NCBI RefSeq assembly: GCF_900110535.1
Contig: NZ_FOJA01000001.1
Span: 1,054,001 to 1,118,000 of the forward strand
Direction: 5' to 3'
DNA length: 64,000 nucleotides
Origin: Halobacterium jilantaiense
Lineage (GTDB): Archaea > Halobacteriota > Halobacteria > Halobacteriales > Halobacteriaceae
Positions 47,711-57,290 of the stretch are shown here, piece after piece (within the stretch, counting starts at the first letter, position 1; each line of letters begins with the position of its first letter). The position numbers were made by a program, and so were the translations under genes. The notes under the pieces were generated by a model, which was given only the letters and a program-made list of their open reading frames with translations, was not told the origin of the DNA and searched no databases.

Positions 47711-47857
47711 GCGGCGACTGCGACACCGGTATCCCCTACGCCGGCTCTCCGGCCGGCACTCTCCCGTTTTCCACGTCCGACAGCCACGGCTGTCGGTCCG
47801 CGACGCGGTGGGGACCCCGCGAGCTTTTTGTGGCGGCGGCGTGACCGTCGAAGCGAG

Positions 47858-49006
47858 ATGCGTACGCTGGTGGTGTGCGTCGACCGGACGGGTGACATCT
47901 CCCGGAAGACCGGGCTGCGGACGCCAGTCGCTGGCTGGGAGGCCGTGCAGTCGCTCGTCACGGACATGGGGGTGGCGGACCCAGAGGACTCCGGCGTGAA
48001 CTGTCTGCTGGAGGCGCTGCGCGTGACCCGAGACCTCCGGGACGGCGACGACGACGCCGTGGTCGCGGCCGTCTCCGCGGAGGGCGACGGCGTGAGCGCC
48101 GACCGCTCCATCGCCGCCCAGTTCGACGACCTCGTGGAGCGCTACGACGCTGACTCCTGCGTGCTGGTCGTGGACAGCGCCGAGGACGAGCGCGTCGTCC
48201 CCATCGTGGAGAGCCGCATCCAGGTGGACGCCGTCGACCGCGTCGTCGTCCGGCAGGCCCGCGACCTGGAATCGACGTACTACCTCCTGAAGCAGTTCCT
48301 CGGCGACGAGGAGATGCGGCAGACGGTGCTGGTCCCCATCGGCATCGTCCTGCTCGTGTTCCCCGCCCTGATGATGGTGACTGGGAGCCTCGCCGTCGCC
48401 GCTGCCAGCATCACGACGGTCATCGGACTGTTCCTCCTGTACAAGGGACTGGGCGTCGACGACTACGTCGCCGCGCTCCCGGGGCAGGCCAAGAACGCGC
48501 TGTACTCCGGCCGCGTGTCCATCGTCACGTACGTGGTCGCCGTCGGGCTCGCGCTCGTCGGCGTGTTCGCGGGTGCCCTCGAACTCTCGAACCAGCCCGC
48601 GAACACGCCGGAGCTGCTGTCGGCGATGACGTTCACGTACTACAGCATCCCGTGGGTCGCGCTGGGCGCGCTCGCCGCGAGCGCCGGCCGGCTGTTCGAC
48701 GAGTTCATCCGCCGAGAAGAGGTCCGAACCTCCTTCCTGAACCTCCCGTTCGGCGTGCTCGCGGTGGCACTCGTCGTCCGTGGGTTCTCGGCGTACTTCG
48801 TCGAGCGCGCGGGCCGCGTGCCGCCGCTGGAGGTGCCGGCCGCGGAGGTCGGTGCCATCTCCGTCGAGGGGTTCGCGCTCACGCCCGAGCAGCGGCTCGC
48901 GGCGTTCGTCGTGCTCGGCGTGTTCGTGAGCGTGGTCGGCATCCGGGTGGCGACGCACTTCTCCGGCGTGGAACTGGAGGACGTCGAGCAGCCGGCCGAG
49001 CCGTAA
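47858..49006 (+). CDS. DUF373 membrane protein
   Basis: 382 residues. The N-terminal cytoplasmic domain (MRTLVVCVDRTGDISRKTGL to about 140) is the DUF373 hallmark. Several membrane helices follow (about 155-380). The function of the family is not established. A TATA-like CTTTTTG lies about 28-34 bases before the ATG at 47858, which supports that start over an earlier in-frame ATG. Codon use is normal. Confidence 0.85.
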   Translation: MRTLVVCVDRTGDISRKTGLRTPVAGWEAVQSLVTDMGVADPEDSGVNCLLEALRVTRDLRDGDDDAVVAAVSAEGDGVSADRSIAAQFDDLVERYDADSCVLVVDSAEDERVVPIVESRIQVDAVDRVVVRQARDLESTYYLLKQFLGDEEMRQTVLVPIGIVLLVFPALMMVTGSLAVAAASITTVIGLFLLYKGLGVDDYVAALPGQAKNALYSGRVSIVTYVVAVGLALVGVFAGALELSNQPANTPELLSAMTFTYYSIPWVALGALAASAGRLFDEFIRREEVRTSFLNLPFGVLAVALVVRGFSAYFVERAGRVPPLEVPAAEVGAISVEGFALTPEQRLAAFVVLGVFVSVVGIRVATHFSGVELEDVEQPAEP

Positions 49007-49043
49007 TAGCGGGACCTTTCACCGTGGACGACGACGCCCGGGT

Positions 49044-49790
49044 ATGAGCGACGGCGACGGACCCGGTGCCGACGACGGACAGTGGGTGAGCCTGTTCTCC
49101 GGCGGGAAGGACTCCTCGTGGGCGCTCTATCAGGCCCTCGAAGCGGGCCTGAACGTCGCCCGCCTCCTGACGGTCCACCCGGAGGGCGACTCCTACATGT
49201 ACCACGTGCCCGCCACGCGGCTCGCCGAACTCGCCGCGGAGAGCGTCGGCGTCCCGCTCGTGGAGGTCGAGCCCGACGACTTCGAGGCCGAATCCGCGAC
49301 CGACGCGGGCGCGCAGGGCGACAGCGAACTCGAACCGATGGAGACCGCCCTCGCCGACCTCGCCGACGACCTCGACGGCGGGCTGGCGGGCGTCACCGCG
49401 GGTGCGGTCGAGAGCGAGTTCCAGACGCACCGCATCCAGGGGATGTGCGACCGCCTCGGCTGCGAGCTGTTCGCGCCGCTCTGGCAGGAAGACCCCCGGG
49501 AGCTGGCGGACGCGATGCTGGACGCGGGGTTCGAGATTCGCATCATTCAGGTCGCGGCCTACGGCCTCGACGAGTCCTGGCTCGGACGCACGCTCGACGC
49601 GGACGCGCTCGCCGAACTGGAGGAACTGCACGACGAGTACGGGGTCCACATTCTGGGGGAAGGCGGCGAGTTCGAGACGCTCGTGACTGACGGCCCGCAC
49701 ATGAGCCGCCCAATCGAACTCGACTACGAGACGGTCTGGGAGGGCGACCGCGGCCACGTCGAGATTACGGACGCCTGGCTCGGCGAGTAG
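49044..49790 (+). CDS. dph6: Diphthine--ammonia ligase-like ATP pyrophosphatase
   Basis: 248 residues. The PP-loop reads SGGKDS at residues 19-24. The family segment GDSYMYHVPATRLAELAAESVGVPL and the later EGGEFETLVTDGP are typical of Dph6/MJ0570-type enzymes that amidate diphthine on elongation factor 2. Most archaeal members are unverified. It stands alone in a plus-strand segment. A U-rich tract lies about 170 bases downstream. Confidence 0.82.
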   Translation: MSDGDGPGADDGQWVSLFSGGKDSSWALYQALEAGLNVARLLTVHPEGDSYMYHVPATRLAELAAESVGVPLVEVEPDDFEAESATDAGAQGDSELEPMETALADLADDLDGGLAGVTAGAVESEFQTHRIQGMCDRLGCELFAPLWQEDPRELADAMLDAGFEIRIIQVAAYGLDESWLGRTLDADALAELEELHDEYGVHILGEGGEFETLVTDGPHMSRPIELDYETVWEGDRGHVEITDAWLGE

Positions 49791-49961
49791 GGTGCCAAAC
49801 ACCCAGTAGCTCCCGGTTGACTGTCTTCCGGGCTAGCATCCGCGAGCGAGCGGTTCGGAGAACCCGAGCGAAGCGGTTCACTCCGCGAACGACCAGCAGG
49901 AGAGAGCGGAGGCCGACGACTGACTAACGCGAGCGCAGCGAGAGGCAGGACGGAGGAGTGC

Positions 49962-49977
49962 TTTTTCCGCAATTTTT
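49962..49977 (+). terminator. T-rich tract downstream of dph6
   Basis: Two runs of five T (49962-49966 and 49973-49977) on the plus strand. Archaeal termination with FttA uses U-tracts, so this is a plausible end for the dph6 transcript, although it is about 170 bases past the stop. Confidence 0.4.
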
Positions 49978-50021
49978 GCCGAGGGGGCGGCGAACGCTGC
50001 GCGCTCTTTCCGTGACAGCGC

Positions 50022-50026
50022 AAAAA
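50022..50026 (-). terminator. T-tract directly after the nucleotidyltransferase stop
   Basis: On the minus strand TTTTT begins four bases after the TAG at 50031-50033, a simple archaeal terminator. No clear hairpin precedes it. Confidence 0.4.
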
Positions 50027-50030
50027 GTCC

Positions 50031-50999
50031 CTAGCCGCCGTTCTCGATGGTGGTGTGCGCGCCGACGAGCGCGCCAGAGAAGTCGATGGACTCGAGGACG
50101 GTGTCCTCGTCGATGATTGAGTCCCGGATGTCGCAGTCTCTGAGTGTCGCGTCGGAGAAGATGACGGAGTTCTCGACGTTGGAGTTCGTAATCTCCGCGC
50201 CCGGGAGGACGTGGACGTTCTCGCCGATAGTCGAGTTCTCGACCGTGGCGTCGTCGGCGACGATGCGCTCGCCGTCGAGTGTCCACGCGACGGCGTCGAG
50301 ATAGGACTCCGGCGTGCCGATGTCGAACCACGCGCCCTCGAACGTGTACGCGTGGACTGACTGGCGGTCCTGGAGCCACTGCACGAACCACCCGGGCTCG
50401 TCGGGATTGCCGTCCTCCGAGAGATAGGTGTCGATGTCGTGGACGACCTCCCGGGGGTAGGCGTAGCACGCGATGGAGACGAGCGTGCTGTTCGGGTCGT
50501 CGGGCTTCTCCTGGAAGTCGATGACTTCGTCGCCGTCCAGTTCGACGAGCCCGTAGGACTTCGCGCGCTCGTAGCTCCCGACGTCGTAGGCGGCGATGGC
50601 GGGGGCGTCCTTCTCGGCGAAGAAGTCGACGAACTCCGAGACGTCGAAGGAGATGAGGTTGTCCCCGGCGATGACGACGAGATCGTCGTCGACGTCCTCG
50701 CGCTCGACGAGCTGGGCGAGCGCGCCCATGACGCCGAACTTCTCGTCTTCGTCGGTGGTGTCTTCGACTGAGAGCGTCGGCTTCTCGAACTGGGAGTCGT
50801 CGAGGTGCTCGCGGAATTCGCCTGCGAACCGCTCGTTCGTGGAGACGTAGACCTCCTCGACGCGGTTGTCGGCTTCGAGGTCCTCGAAGATGCGGTCGAT
50901 GACAGTGGTGTCACCGACGGGGAGGAACATCTTCGGCCGGTGTTTGGTAATCGGCCAGAGACGGGTGGCGTATCCGCCGGCAAGCACGACGGCTTTCAT
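50031..50999 (-). CDS. Sugar nucleotidyltransferase (NDP-sugar pyrophosphorylase)
   Basis: 322 residues. The N-terminal GT-A-like domain opens MKAVVLAGGYATRLWPITKH with the pyrophosphorylase signature, and IAGDNL is the metal-binding Asp region. The C-terminal part is a left-handed beta helix of hexapeptide-like repeats (VENSTIGENVHVLPGAEITN). It would make an NDP-sugar for surface glycans or glycoproteins; the base and sugar cannot be told. The start at 50999 is typical; another in-frame ATG at 51038 exists. Confidence 0.88.
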   Translation of the reverse strand: MKAVVLAGGYATRLWPITKHRPKMFLPVGDTTVIDRIFEDLEADNRVEEVYVSTNERFAGEFREHLDDSQFEKPTLSVEDTTDEDEKFGVMGALAQLVEREDVDDDLVVIAGDNLISFDVSEFVDFFAEKDAPAIAAYDVGSYERAKSYGLVELDGDEVIDFQEKPDDPNSTLVSIACYAYPREVVHDIDTYLSEDGNPDEPGWFVQWLQDRQSVHAYTFEGAWFDIGTPESYLDAVAWTLDGERIVADDATVENSTIGENVHVLPGAEITNSNVENSVIFSDATLRDCDIRDSIIDEDTVLESIDFSGALVGAHTTIENGG

Positions 51000-51058
51000 A
51001 CCATCGAGGTCCACGTCTTTGGGTAAGTCCTTTTTCATCCGAAAACACAGGACGCGGT

Positions 51059-51349
51059 ATGGACGACCAGACCACCCGGGAGCGGATTCAGGACGCCCTC
51101 CGCGAGAAGCCACGCACCCCGAGCGCCGTCGCCGAGGAGTTCGAGGTGGCCCGCGGCACCGCGCTCACGCACGTCCGGCACATCTCGGAGAGCCTGGACG
51201 GCACCGACGAGGAGTTACTGGTGCGGCCGCCGGCCTGCCGCGACTGCGGGTTCGACGGCTTCGACGACCCCGTGAACGTTCCGTCGCGGTGTCCGGAGTG
51301 CAGAAGCGAGAGCATCGAGGAGCCGGCGTTCGTCGTGGAGTCCCCCTAG
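51059..51349 (+). CDS. HTH transcriptional regulator fused to a zinc ribbon
   Basis: 96 residues. The N-terminal 55 form a winged-helix-like HTH (ERIQDALREKPRTPSAVAEEF). The C-terminal part holds four Cys in a ribbon (CRDCGFDGF and CPECRSE). It matches the predicted archaeal regulators of COG3357. It is divergent from the nucleotidyltransferase gene and could regulate it. Its stop lies inside the end of the convergent Rieske gene (4-base overlap). Confidence 0.82.
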   Translation: MDDQTTRERIQDALREKPRTPSAVAEEFEVARGTALTHVRHISESLDGTDEELLVRPPACRDCGFDGFDDPVNVPSRCPECRSESIEEPAFVVESP

Positions 51350-51783
51350 AAGCCGACGCGCGACCCGGGCGACGTGGAGAGGTCCGCGGGGTCGGTTTCC
51401 GCGCCCTGCTGGACGAACGCGTAGTCGGAGTCGGTGAGGTAGACCGCGCCGTCCCGCGTCTCGACCTGAATCGGGTCGAGTTCCGCGCCCTCGCAGGGGC
51501 CGTGCGTGCAGACGCCCGAGTCCGGCTCGAACGTCGCGGCGTGTTTGCGGCAGACGAGCTCGCCGTTCCGGACGGCACCGTCACCGGAGTCGAGCGTGAC
51601 GTCCGTCCAGTGCATGCAGTAGTTCAGCCAGCCCGCGATGGTGTCGTCCGAGAGTTCGACCAGAATGGCCTCTCGCTCGTCCCCGCCCACTTCCCGCACC
51701 GTGAACAGGAAGCTGTCGTCGGCCGGCACCTCGTCGACGCCTGCGATTCGCTCCCCCTCGCCGTCATCGTCGTCGTCTCCCAT
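51346..51783 (-). CDS. Rieske [2Fe-2S] protein
   Basis: 145 residues. The cluster ligands are Cys56-x-His58 (CMHW) and Cys78-x2-His81 (CRKH), the Rieske pattern with 19 residues between. It has no membrane anchor and no other domain, so it is probably a small soluble electron carrier or the ferredoxin of an oxygenase. No oxygenase gene is adjacent, although a P450 lies elsewhere in the window. The acidic N-terminus is typical of haloarchaea. Confidence 0.85.
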   Translation of the reverse strand: MGDDDDDGEGERIAGVDEVPADDSFLFTVREVGGDEREAILVELSDDTIAGWLNYCMHWTDVTLDSGDGAVRNGELVCRKHAATFEPDSGVCTHGPCEGAELDPIQVETRDGAVYLTDSDYAFVQQGAETDPADLSTSPGSRVGF

Positions 51784-51879
51784 CGCCGCCAGCTACCGAC
51801 TCGCGGCGCTTGAACGCACCGGAAGCGGGAGCCGACTGGTGAGCGTCGAGTCAGCAGACAGCGGGGCTGTGCGTCGGCG

Positions 51880-52881
51880 GTGTGTCGACGGCTGTCGCCG
51901 GCACCGCGTCAGGTACTTGCTAATTCGGACCAATATCCAGACATCACCTCGAATACGCCTGCGGACGACTCGAACGAATCGGACTCTCAGGGACCACCAG
52001 ATTCGACCGAGGCGGACGACGACTCCGGCGGCCTCGTCACTCGGCGGCGAGTCCTCCTCGGCGTCGCGGGCGGTATCGGCCTGCTCGGAGGCGGCGGATT
52101 CTACGTCGCACGGTCGCTGACCGGCGACTTCGGCGGGTACGACGCACCGGAGACGCAGCCGATGGTGACGACGCGGGGGCGGCTCGACGCGGCAGACCCG
52201 ACGGAGCGCGTAGGGGCGTGGGACTTCGACGACGCCGACGAGGTCGTGCTGTTCGTTCACGGTCTCGGCACGGACGCCGAGTCCGCCCGCGACCACGCAT
52301 ACACCGTCCGACGGGGGCTCGCGGCGGCTGGACCGGGTTCGGAGTCCGATATCCCCCCGGTCGTCGGGTACTCGTGGGCGTCAGACACCGACTGGGGACC
52401 GGCGACGCAGACCGCAGACGCGAACGCCGCGCCGCTCGCCGACTGGCTGGCAGCGTGGGCCGAATCTGACGGGCGACCGATTCACCTGTTCGCTCACTCG
52501 CTCGGTGCCCGCCTGACAGGAGAGACCCTCAAACTGCTCGCTGACCGCGGGCGAACGGACCTCCTCGCCTCGGTGTCGCTGTTCGGCGGCGCGGTTCCGA
52601 ACGACAGCGTCGGGACCGACGGGCAGTACGGGCCGGCTGTCGAGGCCGTCGACGCGCCTGTGTACAACTTCCACAACCGGAACGACCGCGTCCTGGGCTG
52701 GGTGTATCGCGTGTCGAACCGAACCCGGGCAGTCGGTCACGGCGGGCTCGCGGGGTCTGCGGACGCGCCCGCTGGCTACACCGACATCGACGTCACCGAC
52801 CTGGTGACGGACCACTACTCGTACCTTCAGCCGGAGCAAGGGTGTCTGCCGCGGGCCGTCGGCCGAATCGGCCTCTACTGA
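51880..52881 (+). CDS. Alpha/beta hydrolase, probably exported or anchored
   Basis: 333 residues. After an acidic, disordered N-terminal segment comes a hydrophobic stretch with RRRVLLGVAGGIGLLGGGGFY (about 55-74), a Tat-like or anchor segment. The hydrolase begins near VVLFVHGLGTD (oxyanion region); the nucleophile elbow AHSLGAR carries the Ser near residue 208. A C-terminal His near the end completes a likely triad. It resembles lipases or esterases. The GTG at 51880 is the only start seen before the signal, so the true N-terminus is uncertain. Confidence 0.75.
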   Translation: MCRRLSPAPRQVLANSDQYPDITSNTPADDSNESDSQGPPDSTEADDDSGGLVTRRRVLLGVAGGIGLLGGGGFYVARSLTGDFGGYDAPETQPMVTTRGRLDAADPTERVGAWDFDDADEVVLFVHGLGTDAESARDHAYTVRRGLAAAGPGSESDIPPVVGYSWASDTDWGPATQTADANAAPLADWLAAWAESDGRPIHLFAHSLGARLTGETLKLLADRGRTDLLASVSLFGGAVPNDSVGTDGQYGPAVEAVDAPVYNFHNRNDRVLGWVYRVSNRTRAVGHGGLAGSADAPAGYTDIDVTDLVTDHYSYLQPEQGCLPRAVGRIGLY

Positions 52882-52910
52882 CAGTCCGACGACAACAGTA
52901 CAGGACGGAC

Positions 52911-53765
52911 TCAGTAGTGCCGACGTTCGACTTCTCGCGCGTATTCGTGAGCGAGCGCAGCTCCGACTTTGCACGTGCTGTAGCTGGTGTCGTCGACGCG
53001 AGCGATGGGGCGGACCTCCCACGTGGTGTTGGTGAGGAACGCCTCGTCGGCGGCGTAGAGGTCCCCAAGGTCGTAGCGGCCGGTCTCGACCGGGATGCCG
53101 AGGTCGGCGGCGAGCTCGGTGACGGCCCAGCGGGTGACGCCGGGGAGGACATCGAGATCCGTGCTCGGCGTGTAGAGGGTGCCGTCGTCGACGAAGAAGA
53201 GATTGCTTGAGGCACCCTCCGTGACGTGACCGTCGTCGTCGACGAAGAGCGCTTCGTCGGCGTCCTCGGCGTCGATGCGGCCGAGAACGCCGGGGAGGTA
53301 GTTGTGGGTCTTGGCGTTGCTGGGGATGGTCGCGTCGGGCGTGGGCCTGACCGTCGTGGTCTGGACGTCCGCGGGCGCGTTCCAGACGCGTTCGCCGTCG
53401 ACGCCACCCTTTGGCAAGGGGTCGACCACGACGACGACCGTGGGGTCTGCGTTCTCCCTGGGTGCGAGGCGGCCGTCCTGGACGCCGCGAGTGATGGAGA
53501 GGCGGACGTAGGCTTCCGTGAGGTCGTTGGCGGCGAGCGTCTCGTGGACGCGGCCGCGGAGGGCCCCGCTGTCGAAGTCGTGGTCGATGCCGAGGGCGTC
53601 GCAGGTGGCTTCGAGTCTGCGGTGGTGGGCGACCCAGGCGAAGGTCTGTCCGCCGTACGCGCGCAGCGTCTCGAACGCGGCGTCACCGTACTGGAAGCCG
53701 CGGTCTCGGACACTGACGGTGGCGTCCTCGGCGTCGACGAGGTCGCCGTCTACGTGGTAGCGCAT
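52911..53765 (-). CDS. pabC: Aminodeoxychorismate lyase (class IV aminotransferase fold)
   Basis: 284 residues of the fold-type IV PLP family. The cofactor Lys lies in SNAKTHNYLPG, and EGASSNLFFVDDG is the phosphate-binding signature. Next to pabA and pabB it most likely releases p-aminobenzoate and pyruvate from aminodeoxychorismate. Branched-chain or D-amino-acid aminotransferases share the fold, so context decides the call. It overlaps the pabA end by 16 bases. The start is at 53765. Confidence 0.85.
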   Translation of the reverse strand: MRYHVDGDLVDAEDATVSVRDRGFQYGDAAFETLRAYGGQTFAWVAHHRRLEATCDALGIDHDFDSGALRGRVHETLAANDLTEAYVRLSITRGVQDGRLAPRENADPTVVVVVDPLPKGGVDGERVWNAPADVQTTTVRPTPDATIPSNAKTHNYLPGVLGRIDAEDADEALFVDDDGHVTEGASSNLFFVDDGTLYTPSTDLDVLPGVTRWAVTELAADLGIPVETGRYDLGDLYAADEAFLTNTTWEVRPIARVDDTSYSTCKVGAALAHEYAREVERRHY

Positions 53766-54325
53766 GTATCGAGGAAGTTTGAGACGAGTTGGTTGCCGGC
53801 AGGTGTGAGAATGCTCTCGGGGTGGAACTGGACGCCGACGTGGGGCGTCTGGCGGTGCCGGACGGCCATCAGAACGCCGTCCTCGGTCCACGCGGCGGGT
53901 TCGAGGCAGTCGGGGAGCGAGCGCTCGGCGACCGACAGCGAATGGTACCGCCCGGTCTCGAAGCGCTCGGGCAGTCCCGCGAAGACGCCGCGGTCGTCGT
54001 GGGTGACCATCGAGGGTTTGCCGTGGACGACGCTCGGTGCGTGTTCGACGGTGGCTCCGTTGGCGGCACAGAGCGCCTGGTGGCCGAGGCAGACGCCGAG
54101 CGTCGGGACATCGAGGTCGCGGAACACGGGCACCGAGACGCCCGCGTCGTCCGGTGTTCCGGGGCCGGGCGAGACGACGATTGCGTCCGGGTCGAGGTCG
54201 CGGACGCCGTCGACGTCGACGGCGTCGTTCCGCCGGACGACCACGTCGTCGGCGAGCGCGCCGACGTACTGCACGAGGTTGTACGCGAACGAGTCGTAGT
54301 TGTCGACGACGAGCACGCGTGTCAC
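53750..54325 (-). CDS. pabA: Aminodeoxychorismate/anthranilate synthase glutaminase subunit
   Basis: 191 residues. Class I glutamine amidotransferase with nucleophile Cys79 (GVCLGHQ) and the HPE pair in VQFHPES. It supplies ammonia to the chorismate-binding subunit encoded just upstream. The GTG start at 54325 overlaps the pabB stop by 4 bases. PabA and TrpG are interchangeable in many organisms; the role here is taken from the neighbouring pabC. Confidence 0.88.
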   Translation of the reverse strand: MTRVLVVDNYDSFAYNLVQYVGALADDVVVRRNDAVDVDGVRDLDPDAIVVSPGPGTPDDAGVSVPVFRDLDVPTLGVCLGHQALCAANGATVEHAPSVVHGKPSMVTHDDRGVFAGLPERFETGRYHSLSVAERSLPDCLEPAAWTEDGVLMAVRHRQTPHVGVQFHPESILTPAGNQLVSNFLDTCATT

Positions 54326-55800
54326 GGCTCCACCTCCGCGTCGACAGCGAGGTCGTCGGGGTCGTCGGCGAGCGCGTCGTCGATGGCGTCGACGAGCGCG
54401 CGGGCCTTGTCCAGCGTCTCGTCGTACTCGCTGCCGGGGTCGGAGTCGTGGACGACACCGGCCCCGACCCGGAGGTGGTACTCGTCGGCGTGCCGGACGA
54501 GCGTCCGGATGACGATGTTGAGCGTGGCGTCGCCGTCGAAGCCGACGGCCGCGAGGCTCCCCGTGTAGGGGCCGCGGCGCGTGGCTTCGGCGTCGTCGAC
54601 GAGCGCCATGGTGCGAGGCTTGGGAGCCCCAGTGATAGTTCCACCGGGGAAGACCGCGGAGATAGCGTCAGCGAGCGTACAGGAGCCGCGGAGCCGTCCC
54701 CGGACTTCACTGACGAGGTGCATCACCTCGCTGTATCGGTCCACGCGCCGGTAGTCGGCGACCTCGACGCTCCCGTACTCGCTGACCTTCCCGAGGTCGT
54801 TGCGTTCGAGGTCGACGAGCATCGCGTGCTCCGCTCGCTCCTTCTCGTCGGCGAGCAGTTCGTCCTCCAGCGCCGCGTCCGCCTCGGGCGTGTCGCCGCG
54901 CGGTCGCGTCCCCGCAATCGGTTCGGTCACGAGGTCGCGACCGCGGCGTTCGAGCAGGAGTTCCGGGCTGGCGGACACGAGGTCGACGCCGGGGAACTCC
55001 AGGAGCCCGGAGTATGGCGCGGGGTTGGCCTCACGGAGCGCGGCGAACGCCTTCACCGGGTGGACACTCGCCGGTGCGACCAGTCGGTGGCTGACGTTCG
55101 CCTGAAACGTCTCGCCCTCGAGGATAGCGTCCTGAATCCGGCGGACGCGGCCCTCGAAGTCGTCGCGGCCGGTCGCGCTCTCGAAGGGGGCCGGCGCGTC
55201 GGCGGGCGCGGGGCCCACGTCGGGGTCACCGCTCTGAATGCGGTCGGCGAGTGCGAGGACGCGTTCGCTGGCGTCCTCGAAGAGGGAGTCCGGGTCGGTG
55301 TCGCCGTCCAGCGGCACCGCCGAGACGAGTCGGAGGTCGTTGCCGGGCTCGAACGGCTCGCGCCACGCCGCAATCGTCGGATAGACGCCGAACTGGAGGC
55401 GCGGCAGTCCGCGGTCGTCGGTCGTCGAATCGGGGAGCGTTTCGAGTTCGCGGGCGACGTCGTAGGACAGCCACCCGAACAGCCCGCCGGGGTGAGGGAC
55501 CTCGCAGCCCGCGCGAACGAGCGGACCCTCGACCTCGGCCTGGAGCGCGTCGAGTGCGCCGGATTCACCCGCGTCGACGCGCAGCACGGACTCCGGAGCG
55601 ACGCCGAAGTAGCCCCAGCCGTCGCTGCCGCCCGTCGTCTCGAAGTGGAACGCGGGCTCCTCGCCGCGCGCCCGGCGGTAGGCGTCGAACGGGTCGTCGA
55701 CTGCCAGCCGCGCCTCGACGACGCCGCGAGCGGCCGCCGGAGCGTCCGCTACCGCCGCGCGGAACGCCGCGCAGTCGGTGACGACCGACGCCTCACGCAT
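54322..55800 (-). CDS. pabB: Chorismate-binding synthase component I (PabB, TrpE-like active site)
   Basis: 492 residues of the anthranilate/aminodeoxychorismate synthase family. The chorismate core includes [13 protein letters not shown] and [16 protein letters not shown]. The diagnostic motif reads PIAGTRPRG, with Ala296 where bacterial PabB often has a catalytic Lys (PIKGT); TrpE enzymes have Ala. The adjacent pabA and pabC nevertheless support aminodeoxychorismate synthesis. It overlaps pabA by 4 bases and starts 16 bases from the HhH gene. Confidence 0.82.
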   Translation of the reverse strand: MREASVVTDCAAFRAAVADAPAAARGVVEARLAVDDPFDAYRRARGEEPAFHFETTGGSDGWGYFGVAPESVLRVDAGESGALDALQAEVEGPLVRAGCEVPHPGGLFGWLSYDVARELETLPDSTTDDRGLPRLQFGVYPTIAAWREPFEPGNDLRLVSAVPLDGDTDPDSLFEDASERVLALADRIQSGDPDVGPAPADAPAPFESATGRDDFEGRVRRIQDAILEGETFQANVSHRLVAPASVHPVKAFAALREANPAPYSGLLEFPGVDLVSASPELLLERRGRDLVTEPIAGTRPRGDTPEADAALEDELLADEKERAEHAMLVDLERNDLGKVSEYGSVEVADYRRVDRYSEVMHLVSEVRGRLRGSCTLADAISAVFPGGTITGAPKPRTMALVDDAEATRRGPYTGSLAAVGFDGDATLNIVIRTLVRHADEYHLRVGAGVVHDSDPGSEYDETLDKARALVDAIDDALADDPDDLAVDAEVEP

Positions 55801-55815
55801 CCGTCGGCGACATCG

Positions 55816-56388
55816 CTACCGGTCGCCCGCGCGGTCGATCCAGCGACCGACGCGCTTCGGGGAGAGGTCGGTGTCGGCGGCGAGTTCGTCCGGGTCGGCG
55901 TCCGCGAGCGCCGCGAACGTCGTGACGCCGGCGTCGTGCAGTCGGTCGGCGTACGCCGGGCCGACACCTTTGATCTCCGTGAGGTCGTCCGGCTCCGGTT
56001 CGGCGGCCGCGTCCTCGTCCGCGTCGGCTTCGGCCGTCGAGTCCTCCTCGGCATCCGTATCGGCGTCGGTGCCGACGTCGGCGTCGGTCGCGACGTACTC
56101 GTCGTCCTCGACGTCGGTGTCGGTGGCCGAACCTGCGGCCTCTGCGGGTTCGGCGGCGCGGTCGGGGTCGTCGGTTCCGGCTTCGTCCACGAGCGACTCC
56201 GTCGACGCCGCGGCGTCGGTGCCGGTGGCGGCCGGGTCGTCGCCCGACGAGTCGTCGCCGTGGTCCTCGGCAGGGGCCTCGGTGTCGTCACCGGGTTCGC
56301 GCTCGACGGTGACGTCGACGCCGCTGCCCGGCGCACGCTCGGACGATTCGAGCCCGAGCATCGACTTGAGTTTAGAGAGCAGTCCCAT
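55816..56388 (-). CDS. Helix-hairpin-helix protein with acidic linker
   Basis: 190 residues. A basic start (MGLLSKLKSMLGL), then about 110 residues very rich in Asp, Glu, Ala and Thr, then a C-terminal HhH domain (LTEIKGVGPAYADRLHDAGV) of the kind in DNA-binding and RNA polymerase-associated proteins. The acidic part is likely disordered. Role unknown. It lies between aroE and pabB on the same strand, so it may be carried in their transcript without being metabolic. Confidence 0.75.
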   Translation of the reverse strand: MGLLSKLKSMLGLESSERAPGSGVDVTVEREPGDDTEAPAEDHGDDSSGDDPAATGTDAAASTESLVDEAGTDDPDRAAEPAEAAGSATDTDVEDDEYVATDADVGTDADTDAEEDSTAEADADEDAAAEPEPDDLTEIKGVGPAYADRLHDAGVTTFAALADADPDELAADTDLSPKRVGRWIDRAGDR

Positions 56389-56414
56389 CGTTGGCGTATA
56401 TATCGCTCCCCAAC

Positions 56415-57212
56415 TTAAAGCCGTGCCCGAAGTGCGGTGTTCATCGCGTCGACGGGCGCATCGCGGCCCGTCCACCGCTCGAACGCCGCGACGCCCTGGA
56501 ACAGCAGCATCCACGCGCCGTCGACGGTCGTCGCACCCGCCGCCGACGCGTCCCGCAGCAGGCGTGTCTCCAGCGGCGCGTAGACCGCGTCTAACACGGC
56601 GAGGTCCGCGTGGAGCGCGCTCGCCGGCACCGGCGATTCGTCGCTGTTCATCCCCACGGTCGTTGCGTTCACGAGCACGTCCGCGTCCGGGAGGAGCGCC
56701 GGCAGTTCGTCGAGCCCGTGAGCCGTCGCGCCCGCGTCTCCGGCGAGTGCCTCGGCCGTCTCGACGGTTCGGTTGGCGACGTGGACGGTCGCGTCGGCGT
56801 CCCGGAGCGCGAACGCGGCAGCCCGTCCCGCGCCGCCAGCGCCCACCACGACAGCCGTCTCGCCCGCCAGCGGCACGTCGTGGTGCGCGAACGCCCGCCG
56901 CACGCCCTCGAGGTCAGTGTTGTGGCCGGTCGGCTCACCCCCCGAGAAGTCGACGGTGTTCACGGCACCGACGCGCGCCGCGAGGTCGTCGACGGCGACG
57001 AGCTCCCGCACCGACTCCTTGAACGGAACGGTGACGTTCAGGCCGGCAATACCGAGCGCCCGCGCCCCCTCGATTGCGGCGTCGAGGTCCGCCGGCTCCG
57101 GCTCGAACGTGACGTACCGGGCGTCCAGACCGAGTTCGTCGTAGGCCGCCTCGTGCATCGGCGGCGACAGCGAGTGCTCGACCGGGTTCCCGACGAGTCC
57201 GTAGACGTCCAT
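56415..57212 (-). CDS. aroE: Shikimate dehydrogenase
   Basis: NADPH-linked reduction of 3-dehydroshikimate to shikimate. 265 residues. Substrate-binding [11 protein letters not shown] near residue 14-24, catalytic Lys in NVTVPFKE and Asp in GHNTDLEG, and a Rossmann motif [11 protein letters not shown] are all present. The start is at 57212. Located upstream of pabB-pabA-pabC on the same strand, it feeds chorismate toward p-aminobenzoate. It is divergent from the CaCA exchanger with 78 bases between. Confidence 0.92.
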   Translation of the reverse strand: MDVYGLVGNPVEHSLSPPMHEAAYDELGLDARYVTFEPEPADLDAAIEGARALGIAGLNVTVPFKESVRELVAVDDLAARVGAVNTVDFSGGEPTGHNTDLEGVRRAFAHHDVPLAGETAVVVGAGGAGRAAAFALRDADATVHVANRTVETAEALAGDAGATAHGLDELPALLPDADVLVNATTVGMNSDESPVPASALHADLAVLDAVYAPLETRLLRDASAAGATTVDGAWMLLFQGVAAFERWTGRDAPVDAMNTALRARL

Positions 57213-57290
57213 ACCGAGACTCGTGGCCGCGTTCTCATAACTGGCACCCACACCGAACTGCTTTTCACTCGGTGGCCGTCTCCCGTCGAT

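Larger units (their letters stand above)
49791..50030. other. Spacer between convergent genes, no gene seen
   Basis: About 240 bases with repetitive GC-rich text (CGAGCGAAGCGG, CGCGAGCGCAGCG) of the type common in haloarchaeal spacers. It also contains T-rich tracts useful for termination. No ORF has support. Confidence 0.45.
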
